A stretch of 10,546 nt of DNA from an uncultured Oscillospiraceae bacterium (GCA_900555435.1 USLH01000080.1:1-10546); one strand, 5' to 3'. Counted from the stretch's first letter, positions 1-6,126 are shown. Notes: generated by a model from the letters alone, not told the origin. Numbers and translations: made by a program.

Positions 1-1
1 G

Positions 2-130
2 GACTATGCCAAAAAATGCGGCTGCTATCATGTCACCTTGAACGTCTGGGCCGACAATCCCTCCGCCCGGAAGTTTTATGAAGCCATCGGTCTTCAGGTG
101 CAGAAGATCGGCATGGAAAAGATTTTATAA
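2..130 (+). CDS. GNAT-family N-acetyltransferase, C-terminal fragment
   Basis: This is the last 42 codons of a gene entering from the left edge, read in frame from base 2 to a TAA at 128-130. The visible end contains NPSARKFYEAIGL, which matches the C-terminal acetyl-CoA-fold motif of GNAT acetyltransferases (an Asn, then A..FYE..GF). In that family this segment packs against the cofactor and precedes the last beta strand; here the last strand would be the VQKIGMEKIL tail. The substrate cannot be told because the N-terminal three quarters lie outside the window. It is followed at once by a strong terminator, so it is the last gene of its transcript, and it converges with the two-component operon. 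Assignment to GNAT is fairly secure; specific function is unknown. Confidence 0.75.
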   Translation, partial: DYAKKCGCYHVTLNVWADNPSARKFYEAIGLQVQKIGMEKIL

Positions 131-136
131 ACGGAC

Positions 137-178
137 AAAAGCTCCCGCTTTCGTTTTTATGCGAAAGCGGGAGCTTTT
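137..178. terminator. Intrinsic terminator between convergent genes
   Basis: A perfect 17-base-pair inverted repeat (137-153 with 162-178) encloses an 8-base loop, with AAAA at the left foot and TTTT plus a further T run (181-185) at the right foot. It lies 6 bases after the GNAT stop. On the minus strand the hairpin ends in TTTT just after the stop of the degraded gene at 184. It therefore probably ends transcription from both sides, more strongly on the plus strand. Confidence 0.9.
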
Positions 179-183
179 CCTTT

Positions 184-662
184 TTATCGCTCAAATGTGA
201 CCTGATCGCTCCCCAACACCCGTCGGCAGGGGATTGCTGCGACGTTTTCCACGGTAAACGGCTCTTTCGGATACCGATGGGGCTCCTCCTCCGGAACCGC
301 CGGAGGGGCCTTTCCCACACTCACCCCATGAGCTCCCAGCGAAAGCGGCAGTCGCAGTATTTCTTCCGCTCCGTAGCCGTTTCCGGCGGGTGAAGGCGAT
401 CTCCAGAAGCTCCCCCTGAAAAGCGGTCGTTTTTTCGATCACTTCAAACGGCACGTTGGAAAAGCTGCCGACGCTGAGCCAGCCGCCAGCCCCCTTTTCC
501 CGTCTCTTTCCACGGCTGTCCGGAATTCGAGAAAGCCTTTTTCTCCCCGGATCTCCCCGTTGATCCGAAGCACCGGCCGCAGGGAGGCAACCCCTCCGGC
601 AGAATGGCACGGAGCCGAGCCTGCTCCACGCCGTGAGCCATGACGAACGGCGTTGCCTGCAT
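184..662 (-). pseudogene. Frameshifted gene downstream of the histidine kinase, family not recognised
   Basis: No single frame is open across this stretch, but stitched together the frames give one coherent protein of about 155 to 160 residues. It starts at ATG 660-662, whose Shine-Dalgarno GGAGG overlaps the kinase stop codon (672-674), so it was clearly the third gene of that operon. Frame 1 gives MQATPFVMAHGVEQARLRAI. After a GGGG tract near 591-594 the sense moves to a second frame (RPVLRINGEIRGEKGFLEF). After a GGGGG tract near 488-492 it moves to a third (GGWLSVGSFSNVPFEVIEK and following). A further break lies near 385-392. Between there and a GGGG tract near 326-329 the sequence could be read as ERKKYCDCRFRWELMG or in the final frame. 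The final frame runs to VLGSDQVTFER and TAA 184-186. Each break is repaired by adding one base, mostly in a G run. Either the gene is decaying or the sequence carries homopolymer errors. I do not recognise the family; no signal peptide or membrane segment is evident. Confidence 0.65.
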
Positions 663-671
663 GCTGCCCTC

Positions 672-1901
672 CTACTTCAGCTCCGCCGTAAAGCGGATAC
701 GGTTTTCCTCCAAAAGCTCCGCCCGAATGGAGCCTTTGTGCCCTTCGGCGATGCTCCGGGCAATGGAAAGCCCAATGCCGAACCCCCCCGTTTTGGACGT
801 CCGGGACTGATCCGGTCGGTAAAACCGGTCAAAGAGCTTGGGAAGGGTCTTCGGATCCATCTCCCCGAAGGCATTTTCCGTCCGGATGACGATACCTTTC
901 CGCCCCTTTTCCAGCGAAAAGGTCACCGGGCTGTCCGGAAGGGCGTATTTGATGGCGTTGTCAAGCAAAATGGACGCAAGCTGCCGGATGGCGTACTCGT
1001 CGCCGCAATAGGTAAGCCCCGGCTGGATCTTGATGTCCAGCGGGTGCCCCTTTTCCGCCGCAAAATCCCGGAAGGACTCCGCCGCTTCGGCAAGGGCGTC
1101 GCTGACCGGGAAATTTTCCGGATGCAGGGGGGATTCCTCCTCGTCCATCCGGGAAAGGGTCACAAGGGAATTCACCAGATCCTTTAGCTTTTCCGTCTGG
1201 GCGGCGGCCTTGTCGATCCACTTCTGCTTTCCCGTTTCCATCTCCAGCACCTTCAGGCTGGTGGCGATGACGGTGATGGGAGTTTTCAGCTCGTGGCCGG
1301 CGTCGGTGATAAATTGCTTCTGACGCTCCATGCTCTGTACCACCGGATCCACTGCCTTCCGGGAAAACAGCACCACGATCACATAAACCAGCGCAATACA
1401 CGCCGCCATGGCGCAAAGGGAGAGCAGCAAAAGGGTCAGCACCCACCGCATCTCCTGCCGGCAGTCAAGAAAGATCGCCATCATCCGCCCCTGACCGTTG
1501 TCCTTCACCAGATACTGGTAGCCGGAGGTGTAGCCGTAACCCATTCCTTTTTTCAGTGCCAGCTCCAGATAGGGCTGGACGTCGTCCTCGGTGACGGCGG
1601 CGATGTTTTTTAAGTCCGCCTGAACCAGATTCCCGTCGTTGGTATAGCGCAAAACGAAATACCGGGTGGCATAAGGGGTCTCCTGATCGAAGGGGCCTGC
1701 CGGTTTGCTTCCGGGCATTCCACCGGGAGGGCTGGACGGGATGACTCCTTGGTTCCCGGCGATGAGGTCCAGCATCTGGTTTAACTCCGACCGGACGGAA
1801 ACGTAATTGGCTACGTTCACCGCTGCCGCAAAGAGTACCATCACCACTGTGACCGAGATCATGGCGATCCCGATGAACTTCTTCCGCAGTTCCTTAATCA
1901 T
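672..1901 (-). CDS. Two-component sensor histidine kinase
   Basis: This is a membrane-bound HisKA/HATPase_c kinase of 409 residues that should phosphorylate the response regulator encoded just upstream. Residues about 10-32 form the first membrane helix. Residues 33-150 form a small extracytoplasmic sensor region, with a Pro/Gly stretch at 55-70 and no recognised ligand domain. Residues 153-179 form the second helix. The H-box is FITDAGHELKTP with His203. The N-box is LLDNAIKYA (Asn315), the F-box LFDRFYRP (about 346-353), and the G2 box TGGFGIGLS (about 361-369). The G1 position reads ENAFGEM rather than DxGxG, a degeneration I associate with many Firmicute kinases. The start at ATG 1899-1901 was chosen over an upstream candidate because it has GGAGG about seven bases before it and lies eight bases inside the regulator's end, a typical coupled start. 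The stimulus is unknown; the neighbouring envelope genes suggest a surface or nutrient signal. Confidence 0.93.
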   Translation of the reverse strand: MIKELRKKFIGIAMISVTVVMVLFAAAVNVANYVSVRSELNQMLDLIAGNQGVIPSSPPGGMPGSKPAGPFDQETPYATRYFVLRYTNDGNLVQADLKNIAAVTEDDVQPYLELALKKGMGYGYTSGYQYLVKDNGQGRMMAIFLDCRQEMRWVLTLLLLSLCAMAACIALVYVIVVLFSRKAVDPVVQSMERQKQFITDAGHELKTPITVIATSLKVLEMETGKQKWIDKAAAQTEKLKDLVNSLVTLSRMDEEESPLHPENFPVSDALAEAAESFRDFAAEKGHPLDIKIQPGLTYCGDEYAIRQLASILLDNAIKYALPDSPVTFSLEKGRKGIVIRTENAFGEMDPKTLPKLFDRFYRPDQSRTSKTGGFGIGLSIARSIAEGHKGSIRAELLEENRIRFTAELK

Positions 1902-2571
1902 CGGAAACCTCCAGCAGATACCCAAGCCCCCGGTTGGCGCAGATGGAAACGGCAGATCCGATGGATTTGAGCTTCTTCCTGAGGTTTGAGATATGGACCC
2001 AGATGACGTTTATCTCGGCGTCGCTATCCCAGCCCCAGACCCGTTCCATGATCCGGTCCGCTGACAGCACCACGTTGGGGGAGCGCATGAAAAGCTCCAT
2101 GACCTGAAACTCCCGTCCGCTGAGCCGGACGGGCTTTTCCCCGCAGGAAAGCGTCCCGGAATCCGGATCCAGAGAAAGATCCCCGAAGGTCAGGATGTTC
2201 GGCTTATAGTCTCCGCTGCGGCGGAGCATGGCACGAACCCGGCTGATGAGTTCATCGGGCTCAAAGGGCTTCGGAAGGTAGTCGTCGGCGCCGGCGTCAA
2301 AGCCGGTGATCCGGTCGCCGGTGGCTGCTTTTGCGGTAAGCATCATCACCGGCGTCCGGATTCCCTCCTCCCGAAGCTTTTTCAGAACCTCTACGCCGTT
2401 CATCTTCGGCATCATCACGTCTAAAAGGATGCCGTCGTAATCCCCGGCGGAGGCGTATTCATAAGCGGAAAACCCGTCGCCTACGGCGTCCACGGAAAAA
2501 TGGTTTTTTTCAAAAAACACCGTCAGCGCCTCAGCCAGATCCGCCTCGTCTTCTGCGATCAGCAAACGCAT
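1894..2571 (-). CDS. OmpR/PhoB-family DNA-binding response regulator
   Basis: This is a 225-residue regulator with an N-terminal receiver domain and a C-terminal winged-helix domain. In the receiver, the acidic pocket is AEDE (Glu7, Asp8), the phosphoacceptor is Asp51 in LLDVMMP, the switch Thr is Thr79 in MLTA, and the conserved Lys is Lys101 in LPKPF. The C-terminal part (about 127-221) carries the trans-activation domain pattern with LSGREFQVMELF, the recognition-helix region VIWVHISNLRKKL and the wing NRGLGYLL. Starts are possible at GTG 2580, ATG 2577 and ATG 2571. The last is preferred because it gives the usual MRLLIAEDE beginning and has GGTGATGG just upstream. Its stop overlaps the kinase start. 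Regulators of this family bind direct repeats of 10-11 bases; such repeats occur in the gap between the VTC gene and the lipoprotein gene, making those the likely targets (inference). Confidence 0.95.
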   Translation of the reverse strand: MRLLIAEDEADLAEALTVFFEKNHFSVDAVGDGFSAYEYASAGDYDGILLDVMMPKMNGVEVLKKLREEGIRTPVMMLTAKAATGDRITGFDAGADDYLPKPFEPDELISRVRAMLRRSGDYKPNILTFGDLSLDPDSGTLSCGEKPVRLSGREFQVMELFMRSPNVVLSADRIMERVWGWDSDAEINVIWVHISNLRKKLKSIGSAVSICANRGLGYLLEVSDD

Positions 2572-2588
2572 TTCCATCACCCGTTTTC

Positions 2589-2617
2589 ATTATAGGACAA
2601 ATTCTGGGGAGTTGCAA
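2589..2617 (-). promoter_or_regulatory. Sigma-A promoter of the two-component operon
   Basis: On the minus strand, TTGCAA (2612-2617) and a perfect TATAAT (2589-2594) are separated by exactly 17 bases. The predicted transcription start is near 2582, only about ten bases before the regulator's ATG at 2571, so the message would be almost leaderless, with GGGTGATGG at its very 5' end. The promoter sits within 25 bases of the DUF4956 gene's stop and there is no clear terminator between them. Readthrough from the VTC/DUF4956 operon into the regulator is therefore also possible. Confidence 0.8.
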
Positions 2618-2622
2618 CGGCT

Positions 2623-3285
2623 TTATAAGCTCTCCCCTACGGCTTCCCGGCCGCAGACGATGTTGAGGTTCCCGTTGCGGCAGCGGATCTCGTCGAAGAA
2701 GGCTTTGGGGATCTTTGCATCCTTTAAAACGATGCGGTACTGCAGCTCATACATCGTCCCCATGTTGGAGGTCTTCACTTTTTCAAGGGAACAGTTCTCG
2801 GCGTACTTCTGGAAGAGGTCGTCGAAAAGCCCCTCGTAGTCCAGATTTTCCGGGATGGTGATCCGTAAGATCCGCTCAGAGCGCTTGCTGCCCCCGAAAT
2901 TGAACCGGGTCAGCAGCAGCATCACTGCCGCCATGATAACAAAGAAGAGGACCGCCAGCCCGATGTAGCCCATGCCGGTGGCAAGGCCGATGGCCATGAC
3001 AAGGAAAATGACCCCGATCTCCCGGGCCGTTCCGGGAGCGGAGCGGAACCGCACCAGACTAAACGCCCCGGCTACCGCCACTCCGGCGCCTACGTTGCCG
3101 TTGACCAGCAAAATGACCATCTGCACCACCGCCGGGAGAACAGCCAGCGTGATGGCGAAGCTCTGGGTGCATTTTGCCTTGTACATACTGATGAACGCCG
3201 TCCCCATTCCCAGAAGGAGGGAGACCGCCGTGCAGATGAGGAAGGTCGGAAGGGTGATGCCGCCAGTGATGATGGATTCAAGCAT
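2623..3285 (-). CDS. DUF4956-family integral membrane protein
   Basis: This is a 220-residue protein with about four hydrophobic helices in its first 127 residues (roughly 10-32, 42-62, 90-106 and 107-127) and a soluble C-terminal domain of about 90 residues. The segment GAFSLVRFRSAPGTAREIG (about 73-91) is the strongly conserved loop of DUF4956, with Arg79, Arg81 and Glu89. The biochemical role of the family is not established to my knowledge. Its genes are commonly found next to VTC-domain polyphosphate-polymerase-like genes, as here. The start at ATG 3283-3285 is chosen because it lies eight bases inside the end of the VTC gene, has GAGG upstream and gives a normal family length; a longer open frame begins upstream but has no family-like sequence. 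A reasonable inference is a membrane partner or channel for the VTC enzyme, by analogy with the membrane subunits of the yeast VTC complex. Confidence 0.88.
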   Translation of the reverse strand: MLESIITGGITLPTFLICTAVSLLLGMGTAFISMYKAKCTQSFAITLAVLPAVVQMVILLVNGNVGAGVAVAGAFSLVRFRSAPGTAREIGVIFLVMAIGLATGMGYIGLAVLFFVIMAAVMLLLTRFNFGGSKRSERILRITIPENLDYEGLFDDLFQKYAENCSLEKVKTSNMGTMYELQYRIVLKDAKIPKAFFDEIRCRNGNLNIVCGREAVGESL

Positions 3286-3994
3286 GATGAAGCGCCTCAT
3301 TTCTTCGAATTTCCGGAAGGATGTGCCTGCAGTAGCAGGCGCCGAATTTGGAAAAGGACGTGGGATAGATGGAAAGCTCCGACAGCGCCCGTGAAAGCCA
3401 CAGGGGTGCCGCACCCGGGATCTTTATCTCCATTAAGATCTCCCCGCCGGGGAGAAGGGGCTCGCCGAAGTCCCCGGTCCGCAGATCCAGCGCCGTCTGC
3501 CGCCAGCGGATGTTGGTGTCGAAGGTGACCCGCAGCTCCGGATCCTCCTTCCCCGCAAAGGCCAGCCGATCGTAGCCGATGAACACTTTCGGCTCCGTGC
3601 GGTATTTTTGCTGAAACCACCGGATCTCTCCGGCGATCTGCTCCGGGGAGGCTCCTTCGCCCTTTAAGAAGGGCTCCACTTCCCTGGCTTCCCGTGTGAT
3701 CCGCCGCTTATAGACGATGCCGGATACCTTTTTCTTCAGCTCGATGAAGACGAGACTGTTGTCCTCCGCCGGGCCGTAGCTACGGATCCGGAGCTTTTCC
3801 TTATAAGCGGGCTTTTCGATGGATGCCCGGATCAGCCGCCAGTCCTTCGTATCGTAATAGATGCTGCAGATCCCGTATTTCCCGTAGACGTCGGGGATCA
3901 TATATGGTTCCATCTTCTTTAAAAGGGCTGCCTGCTTTTCTTCGTTTAAGAAGTACTTGATCTCGTACCTCTGGAAGCTGTAGGACACTGCCAT
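3278..3994 (-). CDS. VTC-domain protein (polyphosphate-polymerase-like, TTM superfamily)
   Basis: This is a 238-residue soluble protein spanning one VTC domain, whose eukaryotic relative Vtc4 polymerises ATP gamma-phosphate into polyphosphate inside a triphosphate tunnel. Tunnel-type motifs appear in order: RYEIKY (9-14), SIYYDT (44-49), KLRIRSYG (67-74), FIELKKK (83-89), IGYDR (139-143), VTFDTNIRWR (156-165), LMEIKI (187-192) and SFSKFG (213-218). Together they supply the alternating acidic and basic residues expected to line the tunnel, so the enzyme looks intact. There is no signal peptide or membrane helix. The start at ATG 3992-3994 has AGGAGG at good spacing. It is the first gene of a two-gene operon with the DUF4956 protein and is divergent from the beta-helix lipoprotein. 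Bacterial members are annotated as polyphosphate polymerases largely by homology, so the actual product could be another phosphate polymer or transfer. Confidence 0.9.
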   Translation of the reverse strand: MAVSYSFQRYEIKYFLNEEKQAALLKKMEPYMIPDVYGKYGICSIYYDTKDWRLIRASIEKPAYKEKLRIRSYGPAEDNSLVFIELKKKVSGIVYKRRITREAREVEPFLKGEGASPEQIAGEIRWFQQKYRTEPKVFIGYDRLAFAGKEDPELRVTFDTNIRWRQTALDLRTGDFGEPLLPGGEILMEIKIPGAAPLWLSRALSELSIYPTSFSKFGACYCRHILPEIRRNEALHHA

Positions 3995-4018
3995 GAGGAT
4001 CCCTCCTTTGTGCCTTTG

Positions 4019-4051
4019 ATTCTAAAGGGGCAACTTAAAGAGAACCTAAAG
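4019..4051 (-). promoter_or_regulatory. Probable activator-dependent promoter of the VTC/DUF4956 operon
   Basis: Read on the minus strand, CTTTAGG (4051-4045), four bases, CTTTAAG (4040-4034), nine bases, then a -10 box TAGAAT (4024-4019). No -35 hexamer stands 17 bases before the -10; the direct repeat occupies that place. Seven-base repeats on an 11-base period ending nine to ten bases before the -10 is the arrangement of PhoB-type sites. The unit is mirrored on the other strand at 4068-4100. The transcription start would be near 4012, about 18 bases before the VTC gene's ATG. The regulator bound here is inferred to be the OmpR/PhoB-type one encoded at 1894-2571. Confidence 0.65.
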
Positions 4052-4067
4052 AAACTTTTTGCAAAAC

Positions 4068-4100
4068 CTTTAGGTAGATTTTAGCCAGCCCCTTTACAAT
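4068..4100 (+). promoter_or_regulatory. Probable activator-dependent promoter of the beta-helix lipoprotein
   Basis: Read on the plus strand, CTTTAGG (4068-4074), four bases, TTTTAGC (4079-4085), nine bases, then a -10 box TACAAT (4095-4100). The layout is base for base the same as the opposing unit at 4019-4051, and 24 of 33 positions are identical when one is reverse-complemented. There is no -35 consensus. The transcription start would be near 4107, giving a leader of about 24 bases carrying AAAGGAGG (4115-4122) before the ATG at 4131. Confidence 0.65.
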
Positions 4101-4130
4101 AAAGCCATCCCCTCAAAGGAGGAATTGAAT

Positions 4131-6032
4131 ATGAAAAAAGTAAGTCGAATCGCTTCCATCCTTATCTGCGCCCTGCTTTTAGCGGTGGCCGCCACCTCCT
4201 GCAGTACCACCGGAACCGGTGAAAGCTCCGCTTCCGTTTCTTCTTCCGCCGATACCCGGAAGGCTTCCGCTTCCATCCTTCTTTCGGGCAGCAGCGCTTC
4301 CGTTTCCGGGACCGGCGCTGAAGCGGAAAACGGTATCGTCACCATCACTGAAGGCGGCACCTATGAAATAAGCGGCACGTTAGAGGACGGACAGATCTGC
4401 GTCAAAGCGCCGGATGAAGACGTTACCCTGATCCTTAAAAACGTCTCCGTGACCTCCTCTTCCGGCAGCCCCTTCGTGATCTTGAAGGCAAATTCCGTCA
4501 CCCTTTCCCTTCCCGACGGGACGGAAAGCACCCTGACTGACAGCGAGACCTATGATTCCGACGAGGACGCCGACGCCTGCCTTTACTCCAAGGCCGACCT
4601 GACCATTGAAGGAACGGGGACGCTTACCGTCAACGCAAACTACAAAAACGGTATTACCGGTAAAGACACCCTGACCATCCGGGACAGCACCCTTTCCGTC
4701 ACCGCTGCAAACCACGGCATCACCGGAAAAGACTCCCTGACCGTCCAGTCCGGCGGCGACGCCATCCGCTCCACCAATAACGAGGACGGAGCCTTAGGCT
4801 TCATCCTCCTTACCGATTGCACCCTCGACCTGACTGCCGCCGAAGACGGCGTTCAGGCGGAGACCGTCCTGACCATTGACGGCGGAAGCTATGCCATCAT
4901 CACCGCCGGCGGCAGCGACGGCAACATCGACGAAGACACCAGCGCCAAAGGCTTGAAAGCCGGCACGCAGGTGACCATCTCCGGCGGCACCTTTGACTTA
5001 GACTGCTGCGACGACGCCATCCATTCCAACGGGAACGTGGACATTTCCGGTGGCAGCTTCACCCTTTCCACCGGCGGCGACGGCATCCACGCCGACGACA
5101 CCGTGACCGTCACCAACGGCGCCATCGACATCCTTAAATCTTACGAAGGCATGGAAGGCGTCACCGTAAACATCGAAGGCGGCGACATCAACATCGTTTC
5201 CAGCGACGACGGCATCAATGTCGCCGACGGCACCTCCTCCGGCTTCAAAGGGAGCTTCCCCGACGGGCAGAACCATTCCGACGGCACCCCTCCCCCTTCC
5301 GATCAGGACGGGACAAACGGCGGCACGCCCCCAACCCCTCCTACCGGTCAGAATGTCTCTGACAGCAGCCGGCCCACCCCTCCCTCCGGTCAGGACGGGG
5401 CGGCGGATACGAACACGCCGCCTGCTCCTCCCACCGGTGCTTCCGGAGAAGCGCCCTCCGACCTTCCTTCCATGCCGGAAGGCGGCTTTGACGGTCAGCA
5501 GCCCGGAAACGCCGCCGGAAGCTCTTCCTGCTCCGTCAACATCTCCGGCGGAACCATCCGCATCGATGCTTCCGGCGACGGCATCGACTCCAACGGCGAT
5601 CTGAACGTGTCCGGCGGGACCATCTATGTCAGCGGCCCCACCAACGACGGGGACTCCGCTCTGGATTATGACGGCGCCGCCGCCATCACCGGAGGGACCA
5701 TCGTTGCTGCCGGATACAGCGGCATGGCGCAGAATTTCGGAAGCTCCTCCACTCAGGGCAGCATCCTTCTGACCGCTTCCTCCGTCACCGGCGGGACCAT
5801 CACCCTCACCGACGCAGACGGGAACGTCCTCGTGGAATACACCCCCGAAAAGAACTACAACTGCGTAGTCGTCAGCTGCCCGGAGCTGACGGAAGGCGGC
5901 GCCTACACCCTCTCCCTCGGCGGCGAGACCCAGACGGTGACCCTTACCTCCCTTATCTACGGAAGCAGCGGCTTCGGCGGTATGGGCAGCTTCGGAGGAG
6001 GCCGGATGAATCCTCCCACTTTCAACGGTTAA
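4131..6032 (+). CDS. Secreted beta-helix lipoprotein, carbohydrate-binding domain (Cthe_2159-like)
   Basis: This is a 633-residue exported protein. Residues 1-24 form a lipoprotein signal peptide: MKK, a hydrophobic core and AVAATSC, with Cys24 as the probable lipidation site (lipobox slightly atypical). A Ser/Thr-rich spacer follows (about 25-60). From about 65 the sequence is a right-handed beta-helix-like series of rungs of the type ISGGTF, DDAIHSNG, GDGIHADD, DDGIN. A Pro/Gly/Asp/Ser-rich insert occupies about 369-473. Further rungs (SGDGIDSNG, ALDYDG, GYSGMAQN) lead to a short Gly-rich tail. This matches the carbohydrate-binding-domain family (DUF4353) typified by Clostridium thermocellum Cthe_2159, reported to bind acidic and cellulosic polysaccharides and calcium. 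The Asp-rich turns fit calcium binding. The start at ATG 4131 is preferred over TTG 4125 because AGGAGG sits eight bases upstream. It is divergent from the VTC operon and ends in its own terminator. It is likely anchored on the outer face of the membrane as a wall or matrix adhesin; the ligand is unknown. Confidence 0.9.
   Translation: MKKVSRIASILICALLLAVAATSCSTTGTGESSASVSSSADTRKASASILLSGSSASVSGTGAEAENGIVTITEGGTYEISGTLEDGQICVKAPDEDVTLILKNVSVTSSSGSPFVILKANSVTLSLPDGTESTLTDSETYDSDEDADACLYSKADLTIEGTGTLTVNANYKNGITGKDTLTIRDSTLSVTAANHGITGKDSLTVQSGGDAIRSTNNEDGALGFILLTDCTLDLTAAEDGVQAETVLTIDGGSYAIITAGGSDGNIDEDTSAKGLKAGTQVTISGGTFDLDCCDDAIHSNGNVDISGGSFTLSTGGDGIHADDTVTVTNGAIDILKSYEGMEGVTVNIEGGDINIVSSDDGINVADGTSSGFKGSFPDGQNHSDGTPPPSDQDGTNGGTPPTPPTGQNVSDSSRPTPPSGQDGAADTNTPPAPPTGASGEAPSDLPSMPEGGFDGQQPGNAAGSSSCSVNISGGTIRIDASGDGIDSNGDLNVSGGTIYVSGPTNDGDSALDYDGAAAITGGTIVAAGYSGMAQNFGSSSTQGSILLTASSVTGGTITLTDADGNVLVEYTPEKNYNCVVVSCPELTEGGAYTLSLGGETQTVTLTSLIYGSSGFGGMGSFGGGRMNPPTFNG
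5275..5450 (+). repeat. Degenerate repeat coding for a Pro-rich insert
   Basis: Within the lipoprotein gene this stretch encodes four or five loose copies, about 13-16 residues each, of a unit like TPPxPPTGQ followed by an acidic/Ser stretch: GTPPPSDQDG, GTPPTPPTGQ, RPTPPSGQDG, TPPAPPTGAS. At the DNA level the copies share CCCCTCC and ACCGGT/TCCGGT words but are not identical, so length change by slippage is likely slow. The insert separates two blocks of beta-helix rungs. Confidence 0.6.
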
Positions 6033-6038
6033 CCCTCT

Positions 6039-6074
6039 TCCGCCCGAGTCTCTTTCGGATCCGGGCGGATTTTT
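6039..6074 (+). terminator. Intrinsic terminator of the lipoprotein gene
   Basis: An 8-base-pair GC-rich stem (TCCGCCCG at 6039-6046 with CGGGCGGA at 6062-6069) and a 15-base loop are followed directly by TTTTT (6070-6074). It begins 7 bases after the TAA at 6030-6032. Confidence 0.85.
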
Positions 6075-6097
6075 CGTCTCTTTCTTCCGATTTCCTC

Positions 6098-6126
6098 TTG
6101 CAATGCAGAAGGATTTGTCGTAAAAT
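6098..6126 (+). promoter_or_regulatory. Sigma-A promoter of the zinc-ribbon membrane protein
   Basis: TTGCAA (6098-6103) and TAAAAT (6121-6126) are separated by exactly 17 bases. The transcription start would be near 6133, giving a leader of about 48 bases with AGGAGG about eight bases before the ATG at 6181. The core strongly resembles the two-component operon promoter: same -35 hexamer, same spacing, and ATTTGTC at the same place one base before the -10. Confidence 0.75.

Noticed and set aside
191..610. Single-frame reading of 139 codons on the minus strand as a real gene
   Set aside because: Only its middle part looks like natural protein. Its ends turn into low-complexity Arg/Gly/Ser sequence where other frames become protein-like, and it has no start signal; the stitched frameshifted gene explains it better.
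633..1187. Plus-strand open frame of 184 codons opposite the histidine kinase
   Set aside because: Antisense to conserved kinase boxes (H, N, F and G regions), with no ribosome binding site or recognisable domain.
2606..2637. GGGGAG/CTCCCC inverted repeat after the DUF4956 gene as a terminator
   Set aside because: The stem is only about six to eight pairs with a long loop and no T run follows on the minus strand; it also overlaps the -35 region of the regulator promoter.
4059..4064. TTGCAA in the divergent gap as a -35 box
   Set aside because: It lies 30 bases from the nearest plus-strand -10 and 34 from the minus-strand one, too far for a sigma-A promoter; it falls at the centre of the mirrored regulatory region instead.
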